DNA of 64,000 nt from Candidatus Flexifilum breve (GCA_016717205.1 JADKGC010000011.1:186001-250000), one strand, 5' to 3'; shown: positions 1 to 8,414, numbered from the stretch's first letter. The notes: generated by a model not told the origin, from the letters alone. Made by a program: numbers and translations.

Positions 1-38
1 ACGCATTTGCGTAGAGACGTACAACGGCAAGTCGGCAC

Positions 39-97
39 ATGTCCCTCTCCCCATGGAGAGGGACGGCTCGCGCAGCGAGCAGGGTGAGGTTGATCTG
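39..97. repeat. CCTCACC-family inverted repeat
   Basis: A hairpin (GTCCCTCTCC/GGAGAGGGAC) followed by CTCGCGCAGCGAG and GGTGAGG. It is one copy of a dispersed family that lies between genes across the window. Its role is unknown; position and fold would suit mRNA 3'-end formation. Confidence 0.6.
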
Positions 98-164
98 GAA
101 CACCTGTTCACAAATCATTCCCGGTTCGACATGGAGCAGCACACGAATGTGAGGAGAGAGTCCC

Positions 165-641
165 ATGCAGAAGATCGTCACCAACCTGTGGTTTGACACG
201 CAGGCGGAAGCAGCGGCGCGCTTTTACTGTTCGCTGTTCAAGAATTCGCGCATTGTGAACATCTCGCATTACACCGAAGCGGGGCCGCGCCCGGCGGGCG
301 AAGTGCTGACCGTCGATTTTGAGCTGGATGGGCAGCGCTTCACGGCGCTCAACGGCGGGCCGGAATTCAAGTTCACCGAGGCGATTTCGCTGCTGATCAA
401 CTGCGCGGATCAGGCGGAGGTCGACTACTTCTGGGACAAGCTCACCGCGGACGGCGGCGAAGAGAGCATGTGCGGTTGGTTGAAGGACAAGTACGGGCTG
501 TCGTGGCAGGTCGTGCCGAAGGGCTTTGACGAGATGATGTCGACGGGCAATACCGAAGGCATCAACCGCGCGATGCAGGCCATGTTCACGATGAAGAAGC
601 TCGACATGCAAGCCTTGCAGGACGCCTTCGACGGGAAGTAA
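165..641 (+). CDS. VOC-family (PhnB-like) protein
   Basis: A 158-residue protein resembling the PhnB/3-demethylubiquinone-methyltransferase-like branch of the vicinal oxygen chelate superfamily. The N-terminus (KIVTNLWFDTQAEAAARFY) is the usual first beta-alpha unit; the core has FTALNGGPEFKFTEAISLL and the end has GLSWQVVPKGFDEM, all typical of this family. Length matches single-domain members. The start is supported by GAGGAGAGAG just upstream of the ATG. These proteins are small cytoplasmic metal-fold proteins with varied or unknown substrates, so no reaction is assigned. It stands alone, followed by a gene on the other strand. Confidence 0.85.
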   Translation: MQKIVTNLWFDTQAEAAARFYCSLFKNSRIVNISHYTEAGPRPAGEVLTVDFELDGQRFTALNGGPEFKFTEAISLLINCADQAEVDYFWDKLTADGGEESMCGWLKDKYGLSWQVVPKGFDEMMSTGNTEGINRAMQAMFTMKKLDMQALQDAFDGK

Positions 642-703
642 GCGTTAGGGGGCTATCGAAGGGACGGGGCGCGCCTCGTCCTGTTTCATCGCGCCTAGCG
701 AAT

Positions 704-1643
704 CTATTGAAGTCCTAGTTTCTTTGTAAGTTGGTACACCTGAAACTCTACTTCAAATCTGGTGTCTGAAACCGGTTCATCCTTAGTGAGTTCCAAATAT
801 CGTTTAAAATCAGCAAGAGCAAGAGCAAACTCCCCATTGTCCCGTAGTATTATTCCGCGCGCATAATGAGCTTTTACATTTTTAGGGCTGAGGTGAATCA
901 CTGTAGTGATATCTGCTATTGCATTCTTAAAGTCTTTCTTCTCAAGATAGGCGCTTGATCGCATGAGATAAGCATTTGCGTATCGAGGTTCAAGTTGTAT
1001 CGCCGCACTAAAGTCCGCTATTGCTCCATCAATGTCTTGAAGATTCTGCCTATCAATTCCACGGGCATAATGCTCGGAGGCACTTAGTCGTTCAACTGAA
1101 GCGCGTTGTAAGTTTTCTATTTCGGCCTGTTTGGCCGCAACCAACTTCACATCGGTGGCGGGGGTTACCGCTATCATCACACTGACAGGCAGGTTCAAGA
1201 AACGCATGCGTAACCGTTCTAGCGCTTCTTCAAAGTAGTCGTGCGGCGCGTTGAGCGCGTTATAGCGCGGCAGTTCCGCCAGTTTGCCTGTGAAGCGCTG
1301 CGTGATGGCGGCGTCAAACTTGAAGTCGCTCGCCAGAATCGGCACGATATTGCGTTTATGCAGCATGGCATGTTCGATCTCGCGGCGCAGCCAGTCGCCG
1401 GGGTCGTTGATGCGGTCAAAGGTGCCGGGCGTGCATAGCAGCAGGAAATGCGCGCGCTTCGATTTGCCGGAGGATAATCTCGTCAAACTGCCCGGCGTCG
1501 ATGCTCTGCACGTCCATGAACACGTCGTAGCCATGCTGCTTCAAATCCATGTAGATGGCGCGGGCGAGGTAGCTGCTGGTGCTGCGGCGGTAGCTGATGA
1601 AGACCGTGTTGTGGACTTGCTGGGTCATGCGCGGCGCTCCCAT
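704..1643 (-). pseudogene. TIR-TPR protein, frameshifted
   Basis: Read on the minus strand, the first part (start at 1643 or 1628) begins with VFISYRRSTSSYLARA and continues VFMDVQSIDAGQF, the opening of a TIR_2-type domain. It runs off frame near 1455-1470. The adjacent frame continues with HFLLLCTPGTF and DWLRREIEHAM, the second half of the same domain, where the Glu after WLRR is the expected catalytic or conserved residue. A linker and about three TPR units follow (residues ~150-260 of the restored protein). One missing base in the GCGCGC stretch explains the break. TIR-TPR proteins act in NAD-linked signalling or defence; that role is inference. Either a pseudogene or an assembly error. 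Confidence 0.75.
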
Positions 1644-1678
1644 CGAGGTGTGCTGATGTTAGCGAGTATAGCATGAAA

Positions 1679-1768
1679 ACCTCACCCTGCTTGCGCCGCG
1701 CTTTTGCCCCTCGCCCTCTGGAGAGGGGCGGTTGAGCGCAGCGAAACGGGGTGAGGTCAATCGGCGGG
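1679..1768. repeat. CCTCACC-family inverted repeat
   Basis: AACCTCACCCTGCTTGCG near the left edge and GGGGTGAGGTC near the right edge pair with each other around an internal CCCTC/GAGGG hairpin. It lies just upstream of the TIR-TPR gene start. Confidence 0.6.
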
Positions 1769-1781
1769 GGTGAGGTTGAAT

Positions 1782-2244
1782 TTACCCGAACACCGCGTCC
1801 ATGCTGATCGGCGTATAGTTGAGCGTCGGCGAGGTCAGCGTTTCGCCTTTGCCGAAGAAACCAACGCGCTCAAACTTGTCCGCTTCCAAACGGACCTCAA
1901 TGTAAGCGGCTTCCGGTTCGATGATACACCGTTCCCTCGTACAAGTGATATCCATCCCGGTCCCGCGCATTGCGGGAGATGATCCGACGATGGCGCGCCC
2001 TGCCAGATGCGCCCATCCCCTGACGGTGGTTTTTCGGGCTCACCCAGAAGATATCTCCCAGGCACTCAAACTGAATGCCTGTCGGCGCGAGGCGGTAAGG
2101 CCGATAGGAATGTGAACGCAGCGTAGATGGAACCCAGATCGCCTGATGCAATCCGTTGGCGTCGTCGGACCTCTCCGTCGATGGTTCCACATGTGTCGTT
2201 TCGGCGCCAAATTCATCGGCGCGGATACGCACATTCGCGACCAT
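1782..2244 (-). pseudogene. Decayed gene of unknown function
   Basis: No single frame spans this region, but plausible protein pieces follow one another in different minus-strand frames. From 2244 a frame reads MVANVRIRADEFGAE and later SHSYRPYRLAPTGIQFE; the end, closing at 1782, reads EAAYIEVRLEADKFERVGFF and TPISMDAVFG. The pieces are protein-like in composition and lie in order, so I read this as a gene with at least one and probably two frameshifts. I do not recognise the family. Confidence is limited because short GC-rich frames can look protein-like by chance. Confidence 0.4.
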
Positions 2245-2270
2245 TGTTCTACCTCACGAGACTATGAAGC

Positions 2271-3413
2271 TTATTTTACACCATCTGCGACGCGCTCATA
2301 CACCGCCAGCGTTTCGCGGGCGGTCTTGCGCCAACTGTAGCGCGTCGCCTGTGACAGCCCGCGAGTGATCTGCGTTTCGCGCAGCGGCTCCTGCTCCAGC
2401 AGCGCAATAATCGCGCCTGCCATTTTGCGCGCGTCGCCTTTGGTCGTCAGGAACGCGCCGTCGCCCGTGACTTCTTCCAGCACGGGGATCTCGTTCGCCA
2501 CTACCGGCGTGCCGCACGCCATCGCTTCCAGCACGGGCAGGCAAAAGCCCTCGTAGACCGTTGGGAAGGCGAACACGTCCGCCATGCGATAAATTGCGGG
2601 CTTGTCGGCCTCGTCCACATAACCGAGCCCCTGCACCCACTCGCCGATGCCGAGTTCAGCAATGTACTTACGCAAATCAGGGAACATGAGCGATCCCCAC
2701 TGTGGCTCGCGCCCGGCGATCACCAGCGGCACCTCGCCGCCCTCCGCTTCGATGACATAGGTGTAGGCCAGCAGCAGTTGATCGACGCGCTTGCGCACGT
2801 CAAAGCCGCCGAGGTACAGCACATAGCGATCCGGCAGGTTGTACTTGGCGCGCACTTCCGGGTCGTGCTCCGCGCCCATGCGCGGGTTGTACTGCTCGTC
2901 GGCGGCGAGGTAGGTCGTGGTGATCTTCTCCGCCGGGATGTTCAGGTATTGGACGATGTCGGCTTTCGCCGCATCGCTGATGGTGATCACGTGCGCTGAA
3001 CCGCGCCCCGCCGCGCTGACGAGCGACGTGTACAGGCGTCCACGCCAGCCGGGAGAATACTCCGGCATGACCAGAGGGATCACGTCGAGGATGCTGGTGA
3101 TCAATGGGATCGGTGACGAGAGCGGCGTCCCCCAGTAGGGCACATGCGCGATGTCGGCGCCGCAGCGTCCCGCCATCTGCGGGAAGGTCTGCTGCTCAAA
3201 GCGCACTTTGCCGAGGTTGCCCCGGCTGCCCGTCGTAGTGATCAGGCTGACATCGGCGGGGAGATCGTCGGCGCTGGTCAGTCCTGGCGGCAGCACGAGC
3301 GTCATCTGCAGATCAGGCGCGACCCGGCGCAGGGCGTGCAGCAGCCGCCGCAGATATTGTCCGCTGCCCGTGTTCGGCTGATCCCAGAACCAGCCGTTGA
3401 AAGCGATATGCAT
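2271..3413 (-). CDS. Glycosyltransferase family 4-type
   Basis: A 380-residue GT-B glycosyltransferase. The N-terminal half begins MHIAFNGWFWDQPNTGSGQY, the acceptor-side Rossmann fold with its glycine loop. The C-terminal half has YVLYLGGFDVRKRVDQLL and FAFPTVYEGFCLPVLEAMAC, the classic E-x7-E nucleotide-sugar site of GT4 enzymes. It should transfer a sugar from a nucleotide donor to a cell-envelope or exopolysaccharide acceptor; neither sugar is predictable. I start at 3413 because the longer frame would read through a palindromic repeat at 3454-3513, and the MHIAFNG start matches family N-termini. It is a single gene with no polysaccharide cluster around it. Confidence 0.88.
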   Translation of the reverse strand: MHIAFNGWFWDQPNTGSGQYLRRLLHALRRVAPDLQMTLVLPPGLTSADDLPADVSLITTTGSRGNLGKVRFEQQTFPQMAGRCGADIAHVPYWGTPLSSPIPLITSILDVIPLVMPEYSPGWRGRLYTSLVSAAGRGSAHVITISDAAKADIVQYLNIPAEKITTTYLAADEQYNPRMGAEHDPEVRAKYNLPDRYVLYLGGFDVRKRVDQLLLAYTYVIEAEGGEVPLVIAGREPQWGSLMFPDLRKYIAELGIGEWVQGLGYVDEADKPAIYRMADVFAFPTVYEGFCLPVLEAMACGTPVVANEIPVLEEVTGDGAFLTTKGDARKMAGAIIALLEQEPLRETQITRGLSQATRYSWRKTARETLAVYERVADGVK

Positions 3414-3453
3414 AGGTTCGTTCTCGTCCTTTTTACGTCGGGGGAGCGTCTCT

Positions 3454-3513
3454 GTAGGGGCAGACCTGTGTGTCTGCCCCATGAGCAGGGCGCACACACA
3501 GGTGCGCCCCTAC
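3454..3513. repeat. Paired GTAGGGG hairpins
   Basis: GTAGGGGCAGAC...GTCTGCCCC is followed after seven bases by GGGCGCAC...GTGCGCCCCTAC. The pair is bounded by GTAGGGG and CCCCTAC in inverted orientation. It belongs to the same family as the 24-bp GTAGGGAC elements elsewhere in the window. Confidence 0.75.
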
Positions 3514-3535
3514 GTCAAACACCGGATCGGCGGGC

Positions 3536-3985
3536 TTATTCCTCGCGCACGGGCTGATCTTTGCAGGTGCTGCACAGACCGTAGAATTCGAGCAGATGCC
3601 CGGTCAGACGCACGCCGAGGCGTTCTTCCAGCGTGTGGGTGAGCGCGCCGAGGCCGCAGTCCTCAAATTCGATCACGCGGCTGCACTGCGTGCAGATGAT
3701 GTGATGATGGTGGCCGTCCGGCATGAGCACATACGTCGGCGTGACGCTGCTGTCAATGTACGTTGGGCGCACCAGCGACAGGCGCGTGAACAGATCCAGC
3801 GCGCGGAAGACGCTGGCGCGACCGATGCTGGAATCGAGCGCCTCGACCTGATCGAGCAGTTCGGTGGAGGTCATGTGACCTCCGCCGCGTTCCAGCGCGT
3901 TCAGCACGGTGATGCGGGCGTGCGTGAGTTTGTAGCCCGCGTCGCGCAGTCGCTGCATACGGGGGCTGAGAATCTCCTCTGACAT
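3536..3985 (-). CDS. Fur/Zur-family metal regulator
   Basis: A 149-residue Fur-family repressor. Residues ~1-85 form the winged helix (GYKLTHARITVLNALERGG, then SIGRASVFRALDLF). The dimer/metal domain has the hallmark DGHHHHIICTQC, giving His ligands and the first CxxC, and a second CSTC near the C-terminus, the structural zinc site. It lies divergent from znuA, and two operator-like repeats sit in the 81-bp gap. That context favours a zinc-sensing Zur over an iron-sensing Fur, but the protein alone does not decide. Expected action: metal-loaded dimer binds the intergenic operator and represses znuA-znuC, and perhaps itself. Confidence 0.9.
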   Translation of the reverse strand: MSEEILSPRMQRLRDAGYKLTHARITVLNALERGGGHMTSTELLDQVEALDSSIGRASVFRALDLFTRLSLVRPTYIDSSVTPTYVLMPDGHHHHIICTQCSRVIEFEDCGLGALTHTLEERLGVRLTGHLLEFYGLCSTCKDQPVREE

Positions 3986-3998
3986 CGCGCCTTCTTCC

Positions 3999-4051
3999 TT
4001 GACAAATTAACCTAACTGAGATACCGTATCACTTGAGACACCGTATCAATT
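3999..4051 (+). promoter_or_regulatory. Tandem Fur/Zur-type operator
   Basis: Two near-identical 17-bp units, TGAGATACCGTATCACT at 4017 and TGAGACACCGTATCAAT at 4034, lie head to tail between the Fur-family gene and znuA. Each is also a near-palindrome of the form TTGA(t/g)AC...GTATCAA. A -35-like TTGACA sits at 3999-4004, so the units would cover the promoter. Spacing of 17 bp would place two dimers roughly one and a half helical turns apart. Confidence 0.7.
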
Positions 4052-4066
4052 ACAACAGGGAAAACA

Positions 4067-5074
4067 ATGCGTCGTCGTGTACTACTCATTTTACCTCTGA
4101 TTCTGACGTTTTCTGTAGGGGTGATCCGCGCGCAAGACCCAATCAACGTCGTCGCGACCACGACGATCCTCGCGGATGTCGCGCAGAATGTCGCCGGAGA
4201 CGCCTTTACCGTCGCCGCACTCATCCCCGCCGATACCGATCCCCATGCCTTCGAGCCGTCCACGAGCGACGCGGTGCTCGTCGCGCAGGCCGATCTGCTG
4301 CTGTCGGTCGGCGCGGGCTACGAAGCCTTCCTCGCCGATCTGCTGACCACAGTGGGCGAAAATATCCCGGTCGTCGTCGCCTCCAATGGCGTCGAGATCC
4401 TCCCGTATGGCGAACACGAACATGCTGACGAAAGCGCAACGCCCGAAGCTGATCACGTGGACGAGCATCTCGGCGCGCTGGGTCTCGATCTGGAATGCGC
4501 AGCCCACGAACATGAAGACGAAGCTGGCGCCGAAGACGAGCATGATCACGGCGCGTGTGACCCGCATGTGTGGCACGATGTCGCCAACGCGGTCATCTGG
4601 ACGAACAATCTCGCCGACGCCTTCGCCGAATTTGATCCCGCGAATGCTGCGACCTATCGCGCGAACGCCGACGCTTACATCGCCGAATTGGATGCATTGC
4701 AGGTTGAAATTCAGACCGCGGTGAGTACGATTCCCGAGGATCAGCGCGTCTTAATCACGAATCACGAGTTTATGGGCTACTATGCGCATGCCTATGGCTT
4801 TGAAGTCGCCGCGACCGTGCTGCCGGGCAGCGCCACTGGGGCAGAAGTCGCGCCGCAGGAGCTCGCCGCGCTGATCGAACTGGTGCGGACGGAAGGCGTC
4901 CCGGCGATCTTCGCCGAGAACACGACCACGCCGCAAATCGCCGAACTGATCGCGCAGGAAGCGGGCGTCACGGTGGTGACGACGCTGTACAGCGATGCGC
5001 TTGGGGCGGATGCGCCCACTTATATCGACATGATGCGCGCCAACACTCACACGATTGTCGACGCACTGAGTTAG
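4067..5074 (+). CDS. znuA: Zinc ABC transporter substrate-binding protein
   Basis: A 335-residue cluster A-I metal-binding protein. Residues 1-22 are a signal peptide ending near RAQ, with no lipobox cysteine. The mature protein starts VVATTTILADVAQNVAGD, typical of ZnuA/TroA. Metal ligands visible are the His of DTDPHAFEPS, the His in DPHVWHD, the His of MGYYAHAYGF, and an Asp near the end (TTLYSDALGAD). Between residues ~110 and 165 there is a long acidic, His-rich loop (EHEHADES, HEHEDEAGAEDEHDHG), a zinc-chaperoning feature of ZnuA rather than MntC/PsaA. It captures zinc outside the membrane for the transporter whose ATPase is encoded next. The tandem operator immediately upstream suggests repression by the divergent Fur-type protein. 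Confidence 0.92.
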   Translation: MRRRVLLILPLILTFSVGVIRAQDPINVVATTTILADVAQNVAGDAFTVAALIPADTDPHAFEPSTSDAVLVAQADLLLSVGAGYEAFLADLLTTVGENIPVVVASNGVEILPYGEHEHADESATPEADHVDEHLGALGLDLECAAHEHEDEAGAEDEHDHGACDPHVWHDVANAVIWTNNLADAFAEFDPANAATYRANADAYIAELDALQVEIQTAVSTIPEDQRVLITNHEFMGYYAHAYGFEVAATVLPGSATGAEVAPQELAALIELVRTEGVPAIFAENTTTPQIAELIAQEAGVTVVTTLYSDALGADAPTYIDMMRANTHTIVDALS

Positions 5075-5200
5075 CCTCACCCCACCCCCGGCCCCTCCCC
5101 GAATTCAGGGAGGGGAGACAGCAGAGTCATCGTTTTGCCCTCGCCCCGTTTGTGGTTGAGGGGTTGGGGTTAGGCCGTAGGGACGCGATTTATCGCGTCC
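5075..5200. repeat. CCTCACC element plus 24-bp hairpin
   Basis: The gap between znuA and znuC holds a CCTCACCCCACCC...GGGGTTGGGGTTAGG inverted pair with an inner CTCCCC/GGGGAG hairpin, and then GTAGGGACGCGA...TCGCGTCC at 5177-5200. Such insertions could separate expression of two genes normally read as one operon. Confidence 0.7.
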
Positions 5201-5243
5201 GCTCGTTTATGATAAAGCATGGGATGCCCTGAATAGCATCCCG

Positions 5244-6074
5244 ATGAAGGCAAGAGCAATGGCAGTGTTTGAACGACCCGCAGTCATCCAGATTTCGCAG
5301 GAACGCGCGCACCCCGCGTTGATCGAAGCGCGCAACCTCACCGTCAACTATGAAGGTGACGACACCGCGCTGGAAGACGTGAGCTTTCGCATCGAACGCG
5401 GCGATCAGGTAGCGATCATCGGGCCGAACGGCGCGGGCAAATCCACGCTGATCAAGGCGCTGCTCGGGCTGCTGCGCCCGTCCTCCGGCACATTCGAGCT
5501 GAACGTGCCGCGCGAACACATCGGCTATGTGGCGCAGCATGAGGCGGTCGATTGGACGTTCCCGGTCAGCGTGCGTGATGTGGTCATGATGGGCTGCGCG
5601 CGCCGAATTGGCTGGTTCAAACCGCCGAAGCGCGAGCATCAGCGCATTGTCGATCAGGCGCTGGCGCGTGTTGGCATGAGCGACTTTCAGCATCGCCAGA
5701 TCGGTGAACTGAGCGGCGGTCAGCGGCGGCGGGCGTTCATTGCGCGGGCGCTGGCGCAGGATGCCGAAGTGCTCATCCTCGACGAACCGTTCAGCGGCGT
5801 GGATTCGGGCGCGCAGGCCGACCTGATGGCCGTGCTTGACCGCCTCAACCGTGACGGACTGACAATCCTGCTCTCCACCCACGACCTCGATCTGACCTTC
5901 GGACGCTTCCCCAAGGTGTTGGCGCTCAAGCGCACGCTGATCGCCTACGGTGAACCGCAGCATGTGCTGACCGCCGAAACGCTCTCGCAGTTGTACGGTC
6001 AGCGCTTGGTGACGTGGCAGAATGGGCGCGAAGTCAGCGTCTTCGTGGACGATCACCACTGCACGAATTGCTAG
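5244..6074 (+). CDS. znuC: Zinc ABC transporter ATP-binding protein
   Basis: A 276-residue ABC ATPase of the metal (ZnuC/MntB) class. Walker A is IGPNGAGKSTLIKALLG (~residue 58), the signature is LSGGQRRRAFIARAL, Walker B is VLILDEPFSGVDSG, and the switch His follows in LLSTHDLD. The family-typical Q-loop region IGYVAQHEAVDWTFPVSV is present. It would energise zinc import with ZnuA. Two starts are possible: ATG 5244, or ATG 5259, which has AAGG at better spacing. A permease gene (ZnuB, ABC-3 family) normally adjoins this gene but none is found in the next 500 bp, so the transporter as encoded here is incomplete. Confidence 0.93.
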   Translation: MKARAMAVFERPAVIQISQERAHPALIEARNLTVNYEGDDTALEDVSFRIERGDQVAIIGPNGAGKSTLIKALLGLLRPSSGTFELNVPREHIGYVAQHEAVDWTFPVSVRDVVMMGCARRIGWFKPPKREHQRIVDQALARVGMSDFQHRQIGELSGGQRRRAFIARALAQDAEVLILDEPFSGVDSGAQADLMAVLDRLNRDGLTILLSTHDLDLTFGRFPKVLALKRTLIAYGEPQHVLTAETLSQLYGQRLVTWQNGREVSVFVDDHHCTNC

Positions 6075-6350
6075 GGGAGCGGTTAGCCGTTAGCGATTAG
6101 CTGAAAGATAAGTTGTTCCGGGCTTTTGTAGGGACAAAGCATTCGGCTATTTCATAATTGGTGAAAATACTCAGCCTCACCCCCGATCCCTCGCCGAAAA
6201 GACTGAAGACGGGACACTTGTAACAATCGTCCTCTTGTAGGGACGCGCTTCTGCGCATCCGTGGTTAGCAGATGATCTTCTAGGCTTGTCCACAACAGGC
6301 GAAAGTATCCAAGGTCGGTATGCTCTCAAGCGCCAACAGAGAGCAAGTAT
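6075..6350. repeat. Repeat-filled gap after znuC
   Basis: Contains a heptamer-type stretch (GTTAGCCGTTAGCGATTAGC, 6083-6102), a CCTCACCCCC fragment at 6175 and a GTAGGGACGCGC...GCGCATCC hairpin at 6237-6260. I see no coding region here, and no permease remnant in any frame. Confidence 0.55.
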
Positions 6351-6590
6351 GGACTTGGACACCTTTCTCACTACAGTATAGGTGCTGGTGGATGACTGGT
6401 ACGCGGCCAGTTGTTCGGCCTGCTGGTTGTCTCGGACGTGCCCGCGCACATACTCCCGCTGTCATAACCGGCCCGCCTTGCTATGCCGATAGACAGCGTC
6501 AAGTGCTTGAATTTGTTTGGCGCTTTGCGGGGAGAGGATGAATGCATGAAACCACTCCTCCTCTCGCTAGTCTAGGCCAACTTTTCCCTG
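6351..6590 (+). pseudogene. Transposase N-terminal relic
   Basis: From ATG 6351 the frame reads MDLDTFLTTV, a TAG stop, then VLVDDWYA. This resembles the N-terminus of DDE transposases of IS4/IS982-like elements, with the stop replacing an aromatic codon. After about 20 codons the similarity I can see ends; a possible piece (RQVLEFVWRFAGRG) appears in another frame at ~6495-6540. No full catalytic domain remains. It lies exactly where a zinc permease gene would be expected, so an insertion followed by deletion may have removed that gene (inference). Confidence 0.45.
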
Positions 6591-6599
6591 TGGTTGCAC

Positions 6600-7022
6600 T
6601 TAGTACGTTTCCCAGACAGGTTCACCGGAGAGGATGCGCCGCAGTTGGCGCGGGAAGCGTGATCGGCTGATCGGCTTGCCGATGTAACCATCAAAGCCCG
6701 CGGCGCGGCACTTAGGAATTTCCACGTCGGCGTCCTGTGCGGTGACGGCGATCACCAGCACTTTCTTGAGCTTCTCGTCGGCACGAATCTGCTTAATGAC
6801 GTCATAGCCGCTCGTCATGGGCAGGTTGAGATCGAGGAACACAATATCCGGGATCGGCTTCATCGCCCGCGCCAGTTCGACCACGCCTTCGCCCGTGGTG
6901 TTGATGTAGGACTTGATCCCCAAATGGCGCATCATGACGCCAATAATCGCCATACCGCCAGCATCATCTTCAACCGCCAGCGCGTTGACTTTCGTAAAAT
7001 CGAAATCGGGCGCGTACACCAT
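6600..7022 (-). CDS. Stand-alone response-regulator receiver protein
   Basis: A 140-residue CheY-like receiver domain with no output domain. The acidic pocket is the Asp pair in ALAVEDDAGG, the phospho-acceptor Asp is in IVFLDLNLPMTSGYD (~residue 60), Thr in VIAVTAQD and Lys in GYIGKPIS complete the site. I place the start at ATG 7022, preceded by a good GAGGGG ribosome site; a GTG at 7034 would add four residues. The N-terminal extension of ~12 residues and the basic tail (SRSRFPRQLRRIL) are outside the core. No histidine kinase is nearby, so its partner is unknown. Confidence 0.88.
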   Translation of the reverse strand: MVYAPDFDFTKVNALAVEDDAGGMAIIGVMMRHLGIKSYINTTGEGVVELARAMKPIPDIVFLDLNLPMTSGYDVIKQIRADEKLKKVLVIAVTAQDADVEIPKCRAAGFDGYIGKPISRSRFPRQLRRILSGEPVWETY

Positions 7023-7173
7023 GACACCCCTCACAATCGCAGCTCATCTACTACTATGAATGCGCGATCATAATTAAATGTGCGACAACTTGCAAATCTG
7101 GTAGTCCACAAGTCCGCCCCCTGTTTTTCGGTGAGAATGCACAGACAGACATGGGAAGGCGGGGACGGGGACT

Positions 7174-7232
7174 CACCTCACGAATACTGAGTTTACCCCC
7201 GTCCCTCTCCGAAAGGAGAGGGACGGGGGACA
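7174..7232. repeat. CCTCACC-family element
   Basis: CTCACCTCACG at the left, then CCCCGTCCCTCTCC facing GGAGAGGGACGGGG, a 14-bp stem. It lies between the response regulator and the SDR gene. Confidence 0.6.
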
Positions 7233-7329
7233 GTTATTGCATTTGGGTGCATCGAGGCGTAAATCTGAGGAGAAATATGCTTCGTAGGGATGCATCACTA
7301 ACGTCTTGACGAAGAGCGGCGCTGTCCGC

Positions 7330-8298
7330 TCACAGATACCCGTTGGCGGTGTACCAGTCGGCGGTGCGCCGCAGCCCTTCACGCAGATTGACCTGCGGGG
7401 CGAATCCCAACTCATTCATCGCCCGCGAGATATCGAAAGCGCGCGCCTTGCGGAAGAAGTCGATGCGGCGCCGGAACAGCGGCGGCTCAATCTTGAGCGG
7501 CTTGAACGCCATTTCGACCGCGAATGCGGCCGCATAAACGGGCGCGAGCGGGATATGCAGGCGCGGCGTGGGGACGTGCAGCACGTCGGCGATGAGCTCG
7601 ACCAGCGTGTTCAGCGTGACCGTTTCGTGCCCCGCGAGAATATAGATGCGCCCGACCGCGTCGTGCTGCGATCCACACAGCAGAATACCGTCGACCAGAT
7701 CGTCAATGTACACCATCTGGTAGAGCGTTTCGCCGGAGCCGATCATGGCGAAGCGCCCGGTTTTGATCCCCTTGAACAGCTTGCGAAAGCGCAGATCGCC
7801 GGGGCCGTAGATGCCCGCCGGACGAAAGATGACCACGGGCAGACGGTCACGGAAGCGCTGCGCGATCTCCTCGCCTTCCAGCTTGGTTTCCTGATAGATA
7901 TCGCCGGGATTGTAGGGCGAATCTTCGGTCGTGGGGATGTCCTTGCAGTCGCCATGCACGCCGACCGTCGAACAGTGGACAAAGCGCCGGATGCCCGCTT
8001 CGGTCGCCGCCTCCAGCAGATTCTGTGTGCCACACGCGTTGATATCGCGCATCTCCTGGTCAGAGACATTGGTCTGACGGTAGAGCGCCGCGATATGGTA
8101 GACCGTATCGATGCCCTGCATGGCCTGTCGGACGGCGTCCTTGTCGCGCACATCGCCGATCACGCTCTCGGCGGACGCAAACTCCGCGACGGGTCGCCGG
8201 ACGAGCAACCGCACCGTCTGCCCGTCCGCGATCAAACGGCGCGCCAAATGCCCACCGGTAAAACCGGTTGCCCCCGTAACAAGCACGGTCTGTCCCAT
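7330..8298 (-). CDS. Extended SDR (epimerase/dehydratase-like)
   Basis: A 322-residue extended short-chain dehydrogenase/reductase. The NAD(P) motif is TVLVTGATGFTGGHLARRL (TGxxGxxG), the active-site pair is YQETKLEGE (YxxxK), with an upstream Ser/Thr in HCSTVGVHG. Later segments (RPAGIYGPGDLRF and YIDDLVDGILLC) match the dihydroflavonol-reductase/epimerase branch. It probably reduces or epimerises a small carbonyl or nucleotide-sugar substrate in the cytoplasm; the substrate is not predictable. The ATG at 8298 puts the Rossmann motif at the correct distance from the N-terminus. It is not in an obvious operon. Confidence 0.88.
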   Translation of the reverse strand: MGQTVLVTGATGFTGGHLARRLIADGQTVRLLVRRPVAEFASAESVIGDVRDKDAVRQAMQGIDTVYHIAALYRQTNVSDQEMRDINACGTQNLLEAATEAGIRRFVHCSTVGVHGDCKDIPTTEDSPYNPGDIYQETKLEGEEIAQRFRDRLPVVIFRPAGIYGPGDLRFRKLFKGIKTGRFAMIGSGETLYQMVYIDDLVDGILLCGSQHDAVGRIYILAGHETVTLNTLVELIADVLHVPTPRLHIPLAPVYAAAFAVEMAFKPLKIEPPLFRRRIDFFRKARAFDISRAMNELGFAPQVNLREGLRRTADWYTANGYL

Positions 8299-8414
8299 CC
8301 GTCACCCCCTCGTATGTGTTCCCCGCGAGTATAGAGAGGTCGAAACTGGGCACCTATGGACCGTTCGGCTACAAACGTCGGGACAGCCGAATAATAAACA
8401 ACCGCCTTACAAGT

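Noticed and set aside
5190..6059. 289-codon open frame antisense to znuC
   Set aside because: Shadow of an ABC ATPase with intact Walker and signature motifs.
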